A DNA stretch of 64,000 nucleotides. Source: Fervidobacterium pennivorans (GTDB taxonomy: Bacteria; Thermotogota; Thermotogae; Thermotogales; Fervidobacteriaceae). Under the pieces are notes generated by a model. That model did no database searches. It was not told where the DNA came from and saw only the letters and a program-made list of their open reading frames with translations. Shown here piece by piece: positions 25,780 to 35,504 of the stretch. Position 1 is the stretch's first letter; the number at the start of each line of letters is the position of its first letter. The stretch covers positions 1,944,001-2,008,000 of the forward strand of contig NZ_CP011393.1 in assembly GCF_001644665.1 (NCBI RefSeq), in the 5' to 3' direction. A program made the translations under genes and the position numbers.

Positions 25780-27270
25780 TCATCTCACAAAGAATCTACT
25801 TATGTCGACGAAGGTCATAAAGAACAGGAATCCTAGGAGCAAGAAGAAACCAATTGTATGTATAAGGTTTTCAACGTTTCTGTTTATCTTCTTTCTTGAT
25901 ATCATCTCAACGAGCGCAAATATAATCCTGCCACCGTCTAAAGCCGGAAGTGGGAAAAGATTGAATATACCTAAGTTTATTGTTATCACCGCAACGACTA
26001 TTAGCACTGTCTCCAAACCAAATTGCACAGCTTGTCCAATGACTTGAACAACGCCAACAGGTCCCGAAACATCCTGAATGTTTCTGCCTACAAAAACCCC
26101 AGGTAACGTTTTCCAAATGTACAATGCTAGTCTGTTGCTTCGGGCTATTGCTACAAAAATAGCTTCAAAACCTCGAGGTTTCATTTTAGGTGCTTTCATT
26201 TCAAATACTCCGGGAATAGAAAGAACACTTAGAAGTTTTTCTTTCGAAATTGTGATTTCCTTTTGAGTACCGTTTTTTGAAATATAACTAATTTTTACTT
26301 TAGCTGGTAAAGGTCTTATAACCTGTTCAACTTCATTCCCTTTGATTCGAAGATAAATCTCATCAGATTTTAGACCCAACGCTGTTACTATATCCATCAA
26401 ATCCGTTGTTGACTCAACTTTCATACCTTCAACCTCAGATAACGTATCACCTTTTGAAAATATCTCATTATCCTTGGCAAATACATTAGAAAACTGGCCA
26501 TAGTAAATCCCTATTGCATATCTTTGCGGAATTTCTGATACGTTATCTATCAATCCTTTTAGTTCTCCTAATTCCGATTTTATTGTCACATACTCCTTTG
26601 TATACCTTTCCATATATCTCTCAAAAGAAATGTTGTTGACACTTTCCACTTTACCTCCTATATTCCCCTTAACATCCTTCAAGTACAAGAAGTATTCTTT
26701 TTGAGTAAGTACCGGTGTCACTCTTGCAGTTATTCGAGCGTCTTTTCTAAGCACTTCAAGTGTTAGTGGTTTACCTTTTCGTATAATGCTGGTCATATCC
26801 ATCGTATCGAAAACATACTTTCCGTTGAGTTTTAAAACTATATCGTTTGCTTGAAGTCCTGCCTGTTCGGCTGGTGAACCAGGGAGGACTTTATCTATTA
26901 TTATCGGAGTGTATCCCCATATGGAAATTATCAATACAAATAGCAAATAACCTGCCAAAATCGAAAAGACAGGTCCCGCAAGCACAATTAAAAATCGCTT
27001 CCATGCTGCAACTCCGTAAAGTGAATCAGGGTCCTCTTGTTCTTGAGGGTCTTCACCCTTTAGTCTGACGTATCCACCAAGCGGGAAAACATTTATTCTG
27101 AAATCTGTCTTTTTCCCTTTCTTTCTGTAAATCGCCGGTCCAAAACCGATTGCAAACTCATGAACTTTAACACCAAACAGTACTGCAAAAAGATAATGAC
27201 CAAACTCGTGAACAACTACGATAAAGATGAAAACTAAAATGAAAGCGATGATATTAACAAGCAAGCTCAT
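25780..27270 (-). CDS. rseP: RseP-type site-2 membrane metalloprotease
   Basis: Intramembrane zinc protease of 496 aa. HEFGH at the N-terminal helix supplies two zinc ligands and the catalytic Glu, and LDGG in the C-terminal half supplies the third ligand. A PDZ domain (about 105-175, with [19 protein letters not shown]) is followed by a second, divergent PDZ-like region. The family acts on anti-sigma factors or signal-peptide remnants; no anti-sigma gene is nearby. The start overlaps dxr by four bases. The dxr-rseP-ispG order places it inside the MEP block. Confidence 0.95.
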   Translation of the reverse strand: MSLLVNIIAFILVFIFIVVVHEFGHYLFAVLFGVKVHEFAIGFGPAIYRKKGKKTDFRINVFPLGGYVRLKGEDPQEQEDPDSLYGVAAWKRFLIVLAGPVFSILAGYLLFVLIISIWGYTPIIIDKVLPGSPAEQAGLQANDIVLKLNGKYVFDTMDMTSIIRKGKPLTLEVLRKDARITARVTPVLTQKEYFLYLKDVKGNIGGKVESVNNISFERYMERYTKEYVTIKSELGELKGLIDNVSEIPQRYAIGIYYGQFSNVFAKDNEIFSKGDTLSEVEGMKVESTTDLMDIVTALGLKSDEIYLRIKGNEVEQVIRPLPAKVKISYISKNGTQKEITISKEKLLSVLSIPGVFEMKAPKMKPRGFEAIFVAIARSNRLALYIWKTLPGVFVGRNIQDVSGPVGVVQVIGQAVQFGLETVLIVVAVITINLGIFNLFPLPALDGGRIIFALVEMISRKKINRNVENLIHTIGFFLLLGFLFFMTFVDISRFFVR

Positions 27271-28397
27271 TTCCGAACCTCCCTTTCGATGAATTCTTTA
27301 GCGTAACTTTTTGCTAATTCGTCAGTTTTGTAGACATCTTCTATAGACGTAATGATTATGTTTTGGGAATCTATGTACTCTATCGTTTCTCTAACTACCG
27401 TTTCAATACCTTTGAATGATATTTTTCCATCAAGAAACGCGTTAACTGCTAACTCATCAGCTGCATTCAGTGCAATTCTCCATGGCAAATCGTCTTTTCT
27501 TTTTAACATATCCAATCCGTAGAAGAAAAGTGGATAACGTTCGCGCTCTACATCAGACAATTGAAGGTCAAATTCTAAAACATCAGCTACAGGCGAATGA
27601 TACTTCCTTTCGGGGTAAGTAAGCGCGTAAGCAATGGGTATTCGCATATCAGGCTTACCTGCATGGATTTTTATAACCCCGTCCTTAAGAAAGACTATTC
27701 CGTGGATGAAGCTTGAACGGTTGATTTTTACCTCTATTCTGTCATAATCCAAATCAAAAAGCTCGTGCGCTTCAATTACTTCAAAAAGTTTGTTCACCAT
27801 CGTTGATGAATCGACAGTTATCCTACCACCCATGCTCCATGTCGGATGTTTCAAAATGTCCGATGGCTTCAGGTCCGCTATGTATTTGAGAGGAACGTCC
27901 CTAACCGCGCCTCCCGAAGCGGTTATAAGTATTTTCTCAATGTGAGGTTCGTAAAGCTGGAATATCGCTGAGTGTTCGCTATCAACAGGGATAATCTCAA
28001 CATCTTTTTCCTTGGCTACCTTCTTAACGAAAGGACCTGCACAAACTAAAGCTTCTTTCGTTGCAAGTGCTATTCTCTTTGCGTATTGCAAGGCAATAAT
28101 TGTTGCTTTAACACCTTCAAATCCAGGAATTGCACAAACCACTATATCAGGAACCACTTCTTCCAACAATTGTTGCGTATTCTCAAAGCGCTTTCCAAAC
28201 CCTACATCTTTATTTGAAACGTAGTAATCTATTTTTAAATCTTCCATTATCTTTCGTGCCTGTTCTATGTTTGAACCAAACGAAATGCCAACAACTTTGA
28301 AACCCTCAAGTTGTTTTATAACATCGACCGTTTGCGTTCCTATTGAACCCGTAGCACCCAATATTACGACCTTTTTTATAGTGGCTTTTTCTTCCAA
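27267..28397 (-). CDS. dxr: 1-deoxy-D-xylulose 5-phosphate reductoisomerase
   Basis: NADPH-dependent first committed step of the MEP pathway. [14 protein letters not shown] is the nucleotide-binding loop. [12 protein letters not shown] holds the metal-binding Asp and Glu region, and [27 protein letters not shown] and [11 protein letters not shown] are all diagnostic. The length of 376 aa is normal. The frame opens with TTG at 28397, which has GGTGGTG upstream and lies inside the 3' end of thiN (22-base overlap). No ATG or GTG fits better. Confidence 0.96.
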   Translation of the reverse strand: MEEKATIKKVVILGATGSIGTQTVDVIKQLEGFKVVGISFGSNIEQARKIMEDLKIDYYVSNKDVGFGKRFENTQQLLEEVVPDIVVCAIPGFEGVKATIIALQYAKRIALATKEALVCAGPFVKKVAKEKDVEIIPVDSEHSAIFQLYEPHIEKILITASGGAVRDVPLKYIADLKPSDILKHPTWSMGGRITVDSSTMVNKLFEVIEAHELFDLDYDRIEVKINRSSFIHGIVFLKDGVIKIHAGKPDMRIPIAYALTYPERKYHSPVADVLEFDLQLSDVERERYPLFFYGLDMLKRKDDLPWRIALNAADELAVNAFLDGKISFKGIETVVRETIEYIDSQNIIITSIEDVYKTDELAKSYAKEFIEREVRK

Positions 28398-28996
28398 CGC
28401 ACGAACACCACCTTACCGTTTTTCACTTCTATCTTCACAAAGTCACTTAAAGCAACATTACTGACACCTATTGGAGCTGTTATATCCATACTTCCGCTGA
28501 ATTGATATTTGAACCCTTCTATCGAAAATTCGGCATGACACAAAGGTATAAGGGACCAAATCTCACCGGGGACAGCTTTCAGGGTTTGCGTCCCTTTCTT
28601 GCCCGCTTTGATAACGCCGACCTCACACTTATCAGATATCGCTATCACATTGTCGTATTTACTCATTAAACCTATCATTGCAAGTATCATATCAATCCTT
28701 TCGCCTTGCCAGTTTAGTATTTCAACTTCCGTTGCTCCGTGTTTGAAAACGTAATTCAGTGCGAGCTCAAGGTCGGTTTCGTCTTTCTCTGTAGGATATG
28801 TGCAAATCTTAACTCCTTTTGTTTCGAAATACTCGAGCGTATCATCCGAAACTGAATCCATATCTCCGATAACCACATGAGGAATTATCCTTCTTATTCT
28901 TAATTCCTCAGCACCACCATCAACTGCGACAACGAGTTCACCAGTTATATACATTGTACCATTCGACTTTCCGTTAAGAATTATAGAGGCTCTCAT
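28376..28996 (-). CDS. thiN: thiamine pyrophosphokinase
   Basis: Transfers pyrophosphate from ATP to thiamine. Motifs in a 206-aa frame: [21 protein letters not shown] (metal Asp), [13 protein letters not shown] and [13 protein letters not shown], which corresponds to the usual GxRxDH segment with Met in place of His. The C-terminal half is the beta-sandwich thiamine-binding domain. It overlaps dxr and probably begins that operon. The His-to-Met change is a mild oddity and needs comparison with relatives before being called functional. Confidence 0.9.
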   Translation of the reverse strand: MRASIILNGKSNGTMYITGELVVAVDGGAEELRIRRIIPHVVIGDMDSVSDDTLEYFETKGVKICTYPTEKDETDLELALNYVFKHGATEVEILNWQGERIDMILAMIGLMSKYDNVIAISDKCEVGVIKAGKKGTQTLKAVPGEIWSLIPLCHAEFSIEGFKYQFSGSMDITAPIGVSNVALSDFVKIEVKNGKVVFVRWKKKPL

Positions 28997-29038
28997 TCAC
29001 ATACCCCCTATCTTATATACCTCAACACTTCTCAATGC

Positions 29039-29482
29039 TCATATAAGTATAAGCCCTTTTTCTATGTAAACTTTTGCAAGTAACAGCATTTGACCCCAAC
29101 CATATGCACACGCATACCTTATGTGTAGCTCTCCTTCATCTTTCACAAACGTTCTATCTTTCACTGTCACTATCGTTTCATCCTCATCCGTTGGTTGAAA
29201 CGTCATCTCCACAAAAGAACGATAACCATCCTCGTATTCATACCACCAAAAGGAAAAAAGGCGCTTGTGAATCACACTAACTATCCTACCTGTGTCCGTA
29301 ACGACCTGACCATCGGTGAGCCTGAACCAACGAAAGTATATCTCACCACTGTCCTCGTATATTTTCATTCCATCTGTAAACCATGGATCCCAACCATTGG
29401 GGTTATAGAATGTCCTCCACACAACGTCGATGGGTGCTTTGAACCTTTCGTGAAACTCCATTTCATCATTCGAAAAGGACAT
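29039..29482 (-). CDS. SRPBCC (START-like) domain protein
   Basis: A 147-aa protein of the polyketide-cyclase/AHSA1 type: FHERFKAPIDVVWRTFYNPNGWDPWF is the opening strand-helix, and the aromatic-rich sheet (FRWFRLTDG, FSFWWYEYEDGYRSFVEMTF) follows. Such folds bind hydrophobic ligands or act as chaperone activators; the substrate is unknown. It lies 28 bases downstream of nfo and is probably in that transcript. The ATG follows GAGGTG. Confidence 0.82.
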   Translation of the reverse strand: MSFSNDEMEFHERFKAPIDVVWRTFYNPNGWDPWFTDGMKIYEDSGEIYFRWFRLTDGQVVTDTGRIVSVIHKRLFSFWWYEYEDGYRSFVEMTFQPTDEDETIVTVKDRTFVKDEGELHIRYACAYGWGQMLLLAKVYIEKGLILI

Positions 29483-29510
29483 CTAAAACGACACCTCGAC
29501 TTTCTTTTGA

Positions 29511-30392
29511 TTAACTTATCAGCAATCTATTTACCAATTTTTCCCATATCGCCTTAACCTTTGCTATATCTTCTGCGTGTTCCGGATTGTCACCTGGAGT
29601 TTCCAAAATCAGTGGTAGTGAGTTGAACACTGGATTGGACAAAAATACTTCGAGCTTTTCTCCGATTTTTCCATTTCCTATATTCTCATGTCTGTCTTTT
29701 TGAGAACCAAGTTCGTTCTTGGTATCGTTAAGATGGACAAACTTAAGTCTTTTTATTCCCACTTCCCGTTCAATTTCTGCAAGCAGTTGCTTTATGCCAT
29801 CATCTGTTGTAACATCGTATCCTGCGTCATAGCCGTGGCATGTATCAAACGTCAAGCCTATTCTGTCTTCGTATTTGCACAGACTTATTATTTCCCTCAT
29901 TTGTGCGTAGTTGTATCCTATGTTTCCACCTTTCTTAACAACGTTTTCCAACAGTATATAAACGTTCTTTTCTTTTTCCATAACTATATTCAAAGCTTTT
30001 GCAACTCTTTCTATACCTTCCCTCTCACCAAGTCCCAGATGACTTCCAGGATGTATGTTCAAATACTTAATTCCGAGTCTTGCACATATCTTCGCTTCCG
30101 TGATGAGTAATGTAACAGACTTTTCCCAAATATCTTCCTTAGGGCTTGCTATGTTAACAAGATAGCCAGCGTGACACATGAAATTCTCTGGGTTCAGATT
30201 GTACTTTTTAACGTCTCTTAAGAAGTGGACCACATCATCATCAGATGGCAGCTTCGCGTTCCACTGACGTGGATTGTGTGGGAAAATCTGGAACGCATTC
30301 CCTCCTATTTCCACGGTCTCTTTTGGAACTCTTGCAAAACCTCCACCTATAGGCATGTGCGCACCAATTATCAATTCTCTTTTGCTACTCAT
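29511..30392 (-). CDS. nfo: endonuclease IV (AP endonuclease)
   Basis: Zinc-dependent AP endonuclease of base-excision repair, 293 aa. The TIM-barrel metal ligands appear in MCHAGYLVN, LNIHPGSHLG, LLENVVKKGGNIG, LTFDTCHGYDAGYD, VHLNDTKNELGSQKDRHENIG and LILETPGD. The length and order match the family. It lies four bases downstream of the GNAT gene, so the two are probably co-transcribed. Confidence 0.96.
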   Translation of the reverse strand: MSSKRELIIGAHMPIGGGFARVPKETVEIGGNAFQIFPHNPRQWNAKLPSDDDVVHFLRDVKKYNLNPENFMCHAGYLVNIASPKEDIWEKSVTLLITEAKICARLGIKYLNIHPGSHLGLGEREGIERVAKALNIVMEKEKNVYILLENVVKKGGNIGYNYAQMREIISLCKYEDRIGLTFDTCHGYDAGYDVTTDDGIKQLLAEIEREVGIKRLKFVHLNDTKNELGSQKDRHENIGNGKIGEKLEVFLSNPVFNSLPLILETPGDNPEHAEDIAKVKAIWEKLVNRLLIS

Positions 30393-30396
30393 ACTT

Positions 30397-30888
30397 TCAC
30401 CTTCTAAACTCTTCGTTATTTTTCCAATCTTCTTCCATCAAGCCCATTACAATTATATCCCAATACCTTCCATCGTGGTATTTTGCTTCTTTGAGAATAC
30501 CTTCTTTTTTAAACCCCGAACTTTCAAGTAACCTCAGTGAACGTTCGTTATACTCGTAAACCTCGGCTGTGATTCTATGTAGATTTAACTCTTTGAAAGC
30601 AAACTCTAAGGCTTTTCTTAGCATAAGCTTTCCAATACCCTTACCTCGGTATTGTGGAGCTACATAAAATGTGATATACGCATTTCTGTTTATGACTCTC
30701 AAATCAAACTCAACAAATCCGATTTTCTCGTTGTCACCATCAGCTTTTTCAGAGAAAAATACCAATGTAACTGGTTCTGCTCTCGTTATTCTCCTTTCGG
30801 AGAAGTACTTTACATCTTCGCCGCTTAACTCAACCACAAAAGTACTACCAATATGAAATTTTAATTCTTCACCCTTTGGGTTGTTCAT
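30397..30888 (-). CDS. GNAT-family N-acetyltransferase (RimJ/RimL-like)
   Basis: A 163-aa acetyltransferase. The acetyl-CoA pyrophosphate-binding loop is QYRGKGIGKLML, followed by the helix ALEFAFKELNLHRITAEVYEYNERSLRLLESSGF and YHDGRYWDIIVMGL, the order typical of RimJ/RimL-type proteins. The substrate is unknown; ribosomal-protein or small-molecule amines are both possible. GGAGGAG precedes the ATG by about 8 bases. Confidence 0.88.
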   Translation of the reverse strand: MNNPKGEELKFHIGSTFVVELSGEDVKYFSERRITRAEPVTLVFFSEKADGDNEKIGFVEFDLRVINRNAYITFYVAPQYRGKGIGKLMLRKALEFAFKELNLHRITAEVYEYNERSLRLLESSGFKKEGILKEAKYHDGRYWDIIVMGLMEEDWKNNEEFRR

Positions 30889-30918
30889 GATTGGAACTCC
30901 TCCTAACCGTCTAATGTT

Positions 30919-32658
30919 CTAATCTTCTATGTTCTCGAATTCCTTTATCTTATTCTCGATTTCTTCGAAAGTTTCCATTACTCTTAGCAATTCCTCTTCC
31001 AATTTTTCTTTCTCACCCATTAATTCCATCAATTTAACGTAATCTTGTTCTTTGTGCATGCGATTTTCTAAATCACTTATCATGTATGTTATCTCGTTTT
31101 CTCTTTCTTTTAGTTCTTCCAGTTGTTTTTTCCAGCTCTTCAACTGATTTCTCAATCTCTTTTTCTCTTCGAAGTCCACGTTTTTTTCTTTTTCAACCTT
31201 TTTCTTTTCTTTGGAAAAGAATATCGGCTCGTTAGATTCCAACAGTTCCCCATTTTTGATGGTAAAAAACCTATTGCACACATTTCTAATCAACTCGAGG
31301 TCGTGGGAAACCAACAGAACCGCCCCTTTATATTCTTTAAGTGCCGATTCAAGCGCTTCAACCGTTTCCAAATCCATATGGTTTGTTGGCTCGTCCAGAA
31401 TGAGCATATTCGGCTTTCTTAGCAAGACCTTTGCAAGAGCTAGTATCTGTCTTTCTCCACCACTCAAATCTGCAATTGTTTTAAAAACATCTTCTCCGCG
31501 AAATCCAAATCTGCCTGCGTAAGCTCTGATAACGTAGTCTGGTTTATCTGGTATTTCTTCGAAGAGCTCATCGAAAACAGTGTTTTCTAAATCCAGTTGG
31601 TCAACAAATTGTTCAAGGTAAACTGCTTTTACGTTGTATCCGAACGTTATTTGACCAGTGTAATTGGTTTGCCCATTGATAATTTTTAATAGTGTCGTTT
31701 TTCCAGAACCATTAGGTCCAACAATCGCTATCTTATCTCCTTGATATACTGTGAACGAGACGTTTTTCAGCAAACCGTTCCAAGAAACATTCTTAACTTC
31801 CAAAACAACGTAACCTGTATTGTCTGGTTCAGGTATACTTATGGTCTTCTCCTCTTCTTCCAAATACATGTTGGGCATATTTTCCAATTCTTCAAGCATT
31901 TTCTCGAGCATTTTTTCTTTACTTTTTGCTTGCTTTGTGAATTTTTCCCTACCCCATTTTTTATACCTATCTATTATCGTTCTCAGTCTTTCGATTTCAC
32001 GTTGTATATTAACAAGTTGTCTTCTTTGGGTTTCAATAATCCTTTGTCTTTCCAAATGGTAGCTGTCAAAATCCATATCAAAAACCCAGATGCGTTCGTT
32101 GTTTATCTCCCAAAATTTCTCACAGGTGTTTCTGAGAAAATCCCTATCGTGTGAAATAATTATATATCCTCCGCGAAAGCTTCTCAGCAGTTCTTTCAAA
32201 AACTCAATACTTTCTATATCCAAGAAATTGGTTGGCTCATCTAAAAGAAGAAAATCGGGGTCTTCTACAAATAGTCTTCCTAACTGCAGTTTCGTTCTCT
32301 CTCCTCCACTAAACGTTGAAATATCCCTTTCCCAGTCCTCTTCGGGAAACCCTAATCCTTTCAATATGCTCCTCACCTGCTTTTGTTTTTCTGGAGTATC
32401 TGCCACCTTCATGTAGTATCCATAAGGAGTTCTTGCTTCAAATGTTCTGTACTGGTCCATGTAAAGTACTTTTCCCTGGACCGTTATTTCACCATGATAA
32501 TCGTTGAAAATTCCAGCTATCGCTTTCAACAGCGTACTCTTTCCACTGCCATTTTTTCCCATCAACCCTATTCTATCTCTCGCTAGAACGGTTACGTTGA
32601 AATTGGAAAAAAGCGTCTTTTCAGGGAATGCTATGGTTAGATTCTTTATCGTTATCAT
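30919..32658 (-). CDS. ABC-F family ATPase (ribosome-associated type)
   Basis: A soluble protein with two ABC domains and no membrane segments. The first domain has GKNGSGKST, FSGGERTKLQLGRL and LLDEPTNFLD. A charged interdomain linker with a coiled coil (about 235-285) follows. The second domain has GPNGSGKTT, LSGGERQILALAKV and LILDEPTNHMD. A C-terminal coiled coil completes it. I start at the ATG at 32658, which overlaps the acyltransferase stop by four bases and has GAGGAG upstream; this gives 579 aa. Proteins of this class act at the ribosomal E site in translation or drug protection; the exact subfamily is undetermined. Confidence 0.92.
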   Translation of the reverse strand: MITIKNLTIAFPEKTLFSNFNVTVLARDRIGLMGKNGSGKSTLLKAIAGIFNDYHGEITVQGKVLYMDQYRTFEARTPYGYYMKVADTPEKQKQVRSILKGLGFPEEDWERDISTFSGGERTKLQLGRLFVEDPDFLLLDEPTNFLDIESIEFLKELLRSFRGGYIIISHDRDFLRNTCEKFWEINNERIWVFDMDFDSYHLERQRIIETQRRQLVNIQREIERLRTIIDRYKKWGREKFTKQAKSKEKMLEKMLEELENMPNMYLEEEEKTISIPEPDNTGYVVLEVKNVSWNGLLKNVSFTVYQGDKIAIVGPNGSGKTTLLKIINGQTNYTGQITFGYNVKAVYLEQFVDQLDLENTVFDELFEEIPDKPDYVIRAYAGRFGFRGEDVFKTIADLSGGERQILALAKVLLRKPNMLILDEPTNHMDLETVEALESALKEYKGAVLLVSHDLELIRNVCNRFFTIKNGELLESNEPIFFSKEKKKVEKEKNVDFEEKKRLRNQLKSWKKQLEELKERENEITYMISDLENRMHKEQDYVKLMELMGEKEKLEEELLRVMETFEEIENKIKEFENIED

Positions 32659-33743
32659 TTCCGGGAACTCCTCTCTTTTTCTAGCCATTTCAAGAACGAG
32701 TCTGGTTGCGTTAAAAGTAGTTTGATGGGCTTTGGCAAAAGAACCATTAATAACACCATTACTCCAAACGTTAAAGCAAAAGCAATATACCAGTACGCTC
32801 GCAACGTTTCTTCAGTAACAGCAAAGCCTAAAGCCGTTGTAACCAAGATGGTCAAACCTCCAACTAAGATATGGTAACCAAAAGCAAATATCGCATTATC
32901 TGAGAAAAGCCTTGGAATGCCAAGTACATACTTTGCAAAGAATCTTCGTAGTAAGCTATTAGCATTTTTTGAAATGTTTACGAAGCGCTCAATAATTATT
33001 CCAACTGAGAAAAAGCACATTGCTGTTCCAATTTCACCAAAGAATGTTAAGAGTGGGTTTGTACCATAATAATCTATATTCCACGACGTCGCATCGACAT
33101 ACAAAGCAACTAGCATCCACGTTATCAAACCAACAGAACCGATTAGCCCGTTGAACTTTTCGAGTGTTGTTCTTCTCTTTTTTGCAAGGTTTCCTAAATA
33201 AAACATGTAAAGTCCAGAAAATGCCACATCAATTTTGAAAGGAAGTGCACCTGGATAAAAAAATCGCAATAATATCCCCACAGCTATTGCATATGGGAGT
33301 ATATGAAGTTTTCGAAAAGTTATGAGCATGAATTCAGCTACAAAAAGGAAAACTAAATACCATAACGGCACAATCGGAAGAGGTATCTTATCAAGCAAAT
33401 CTGTCCGAACAAGCAAGAAATTTTTCAGATAAGTCAAATTATCAGCTTTTCTAAAAGCTTCTGGAACAAGTAAAATCCAAAGAATATAGCTAATCAGTCC
33501 AATGTAATAATACGAAATAAGTAATGTTATGCGTTTAGCGAAAAAATCTTTAAAACTCATATCTTTCATTAGATAACCTGTCAAAAATGGAAAGACAACT
33601 ATGACATACGAAACAAATCCAAATAACTTCCACGGAATCTGAGAATGTGCAAGAATAACCATTATTAATGCCAAACCGCGGGCGTAATCAACCCATAATT
33701 CACGATTTTTATTGGTATTCAAATTTTCGACACTCTTCGTCAC
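32655..33743 (-). CDS. acyltransferase 3 family membrane protein
   Basis: A 362-aa polytopic protein with about ten transmembrane helices. The N-terminal ELWVDYARGLALIMVILAHS carries the family Arg and His (usual pattern R...D..R....l.V...H). Members O-acylate surface sugars or peptidoglycan, but this one has no extra SGNH domain and the acceptor is unknown. The GTG at 33743 has GGAGG 8 bases upstream. It is coupled by a four-base overlap to the ABC-F gene. Confidence 0.85.
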   Translation of the reverse strand: MTKSVENLNTNKNRELWVDYARGLALIMVILAHSQIPWKLFGFVSYVIVVFPFLTGYLMKDMSFKDFFAKRITLLISYYYIGLISYILWILLVPEAFRKADNLTYLKNFLLVRTDLLDKIPLPIVPLWYLVFLFVAEFMLITFRKLHILPYAIAVGILLRFFYPGALPFKIDVAFSGLYMFYLGNLAKKRRTTLEKFNGLIGSVGLITWMLVALYVDATSWNIDYYGTNPLLTFFGEIGTAMCFFSVGIIIERFVNISKNANSLLRRFFAKYVLGIPRLFSDNAIFAFGYHILVGGLTILVTTALGFAVTEETLRAYWYIAFALTFGVMVLLMVLLPKPIKLLLTQPDSFLKWLEKERSSRK

Positions 33744-33776
33744 CTTGCCATCCTCCTGTTTCTTCCTTGCAGAAAT

Positions 33777-34658
33777 TCAACCATCTTGCCTCTCATTTAA
33801 ATTCAAAACGCCAAGGATTATTGAAGCCACCATCAGTAAACCACCTACAATTTGCGAATTGGTCAGGTGTTCTTTTAGAATGAGAACCGACAAAACCATT
33901 GCAAATAACGGTTCTCCAACAAAGATGAGAGCGGACACATTACTACCAACAACCTTTTGATACTTCGCCTGAATTATTATCGCAACAATTGTGGCTGTTA
34001 TCGCTGTAAAAGTAGCAACAAAGATTGCAGTCACGGAAAAACTCCATTTGTTACCGTTGCCATGGTAGAACACATTGAAGAGTGTGTTCAGTAGTGCTAC
34101 TGTGAAGAACTGGGGAGTTAGCAACGAATATTCATTAACTTGCCGTGAAAATTTGGTTATTAACACGACGTGGAGCGCATACATAATTCCGCATATTGTT
34201 GTGAGAAAATCTCCAAAATTGTATCCACTAATTCCTCCACTCAGTAAATACATACCAATAAGTGCTCCAAGAAAGCCTAAAACTTGTAGTTTTCTCACCT
34301 TTTCTAACTCTATGATGTAAGAAAAGAACGGGACGATAACTATGTATAATGAAGTAATAAACCCGCTTTTCGTGGACGTTGTTATTGTTAACCCCCATGT
34401 CTGAGTAGCGTAAGCAATAGCCATCACTACGCCGAGCACTGTGCCACGTATCCAATCGGATTTTCCAAAAACGAGTGCCGATAAAAAAGTTGCGATCCAA
34501 AATCGGATCGCATTATACAAAAATGGTGAGATTTCTTCATTTAACACAAGTTTTTGTATAGGAAAAGTCAAGCCCCACAAAAATGTGAGCACTAAAAGCC
34601 AAAAAATAGCTATGAATTTGTCTTTCAAATTATATTCTTTTACAGTTTCGTTCTTCAT
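33777..34658 (-). CDS. EamA/DMT-superfamily transporter
   Basis: A 293-aa membrane protein with ten predicted helices arranged as two EamA repeats. The first is LTFLWGLTFPIQKLVL ... AIAYATQTWGLTITTSTKSGFI, the second IICGIMYALHVV-like ... FVGEPLFAMVLSVLILKEHLT, both with the family GLTxT / EP.FA...S signatures. The substrate is probably a metabolite or amino acid and cannot be named. AGGAGG precedes the ATG. A second, distinct EamA gene is at 49257-50147. Confidence 0.88.
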   Translation of the reverse strand: MKNETVKEYNLKDKFIAIFWLLVLTFLWGLTFPIQKLVLNEEISPFLYNAIRFWIATFLSALVFGKSDWIRGTVLGVVMAIAYATQTWGLTITTSTKSGFITSLYIVIVPFFSYIIELEKVRKLQVLGFLGALIGMYLLSGGISGYNFGDFLTTICGIMYALHVVLITKFSRQVNEYSLLTPQFFTVALLNTLFNVFYHGNGNKWSFSVTAIFVATFTAITATIVAIIIQAKYQKVVGSNVSALIFVGEPLFAMVLSVLILKEHLTNSQIVGGLLMVASIILGVLNLNERQDG

Positions 34659-34682
34659 ACCCGCCTCCTGCTGTCCACATTA

Positions 34683-35465
34683 CTAACTTTTGGCTACCTT
34701 TCCAACGGGAGCGAGATAAACAACCATCTCATCTTGGCCATTGACACCAAGGAATCTATCCATGAGCTTCTGAGAATAGGCTGCTATTGCACACGTTCCA
34801 GCTTCTATTGCTTCACAAGCAAGGTACAAGTTCTGGCAAACGTGCCCAGCGTCCAAAAGTATTGCCTTGTGAGAAGCAGGACCGTATCGCCATTCTGTCC
34901 TGTAGGGTATCGCAGTCCATATAAATACAGCTGCGGCTTGACCAACGAATTCTTGTTCTAATGTTGCGTGTATAATTTCTTCTCTCAGATATCTATCTTT
35001 TCTGTGCAAGATTAAACTGTGTTCTAGAGGCAGATATCTGTAGATTGCTTCTTCTAAGCCTTCGACATTTTCAACATATACGTATGTTTCAAACGGATGT
35101 CTCGCGCCAGCAGAAGGCACCGTTCTGAACGTAGCTTTAGGTGTTACGTACCTGATTCCTTGTGTAGCCCATAGAAGAAAAGAGAGCTCTACTAACTTAA
35201 GTGGTTCGTTTTCGTACTTTCTATGACTTTTTCTGTTTGCAATAGCTTCAAAGAGGGATTTTGTCTTAAATTCGTCAATATTAAAATCTGGAAGATTTAT
35301 CAAAAACGCATCTTGTGGGAATGGTTTTTCAAAAGGGGGCATCTCTACCCCTTTTCTTTGGTCGCTTGTGTAATTTTCCAAAACTTCCCAATTTGATTTT
35401 AGAAATTCTCTACCTATGGAGATGATTTTATCAAACTCATTTTGGTCTTTCGGACTGAAATTCAT
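34683..35465 (-). CDS. SagB/ThcOx-type nitroreductase-family oxidoreductase
   Basis: An FMN-dependent oxidoreductase of 260 aa. Its hallmarks are NRKSHRKY (the FMN phosphate-binding RxSxRxY), LSFLLWATQGIR, the TVPSAGARHPFETYVYV segment, and DAGHVCQNLYLACEAIEAGTCAIAAY near the end. Members linked to peptide modification sit beside a cyclodehydratase and a small precursor peptide; neither is present here, so this is probably a stand-alone reductase of unknown substrate. GGGGGG precedes the ATG. Confidence 0.9.
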   Translation of the reverse strand: MNFSPKDQNEFDKIISIGREFLKSNWEVLENYTSDQRKGVEMPPFEKPFPQDAFLINLPDFNIDEFKTKSLFEAIANRKSHRKYENEPLKLVELSFLLWATQGIRYVTPKATFRTVPSAGARHPFETYVYVENVEGLEEAIYRYLPLEHSLILHRKDRYLREEIIHATLEQEFVGQAAAVFIWTAIPYRTEWRYGPASHKAILLDAGHVCQNLYLACEAIEAGTCAIAAYSQKLMDRFLGVNGQDEMVVYLAPVGKVAKS

Positions 35466-35504
35466 CAGCTTCCCCCCTTTCCCTTGTTCAGTTCACCAAT
35501 TCTG

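Noticed and set aside
34683-35465. SagB-type reductase considered as part of a thiazole/oxazole-modified peptide cluster.
   Set aside because: No YcaO-type cyclodehydratase, precursor peptide or dedicated transporter is adjacent; the neighbours are an EamA transporter and pheT.
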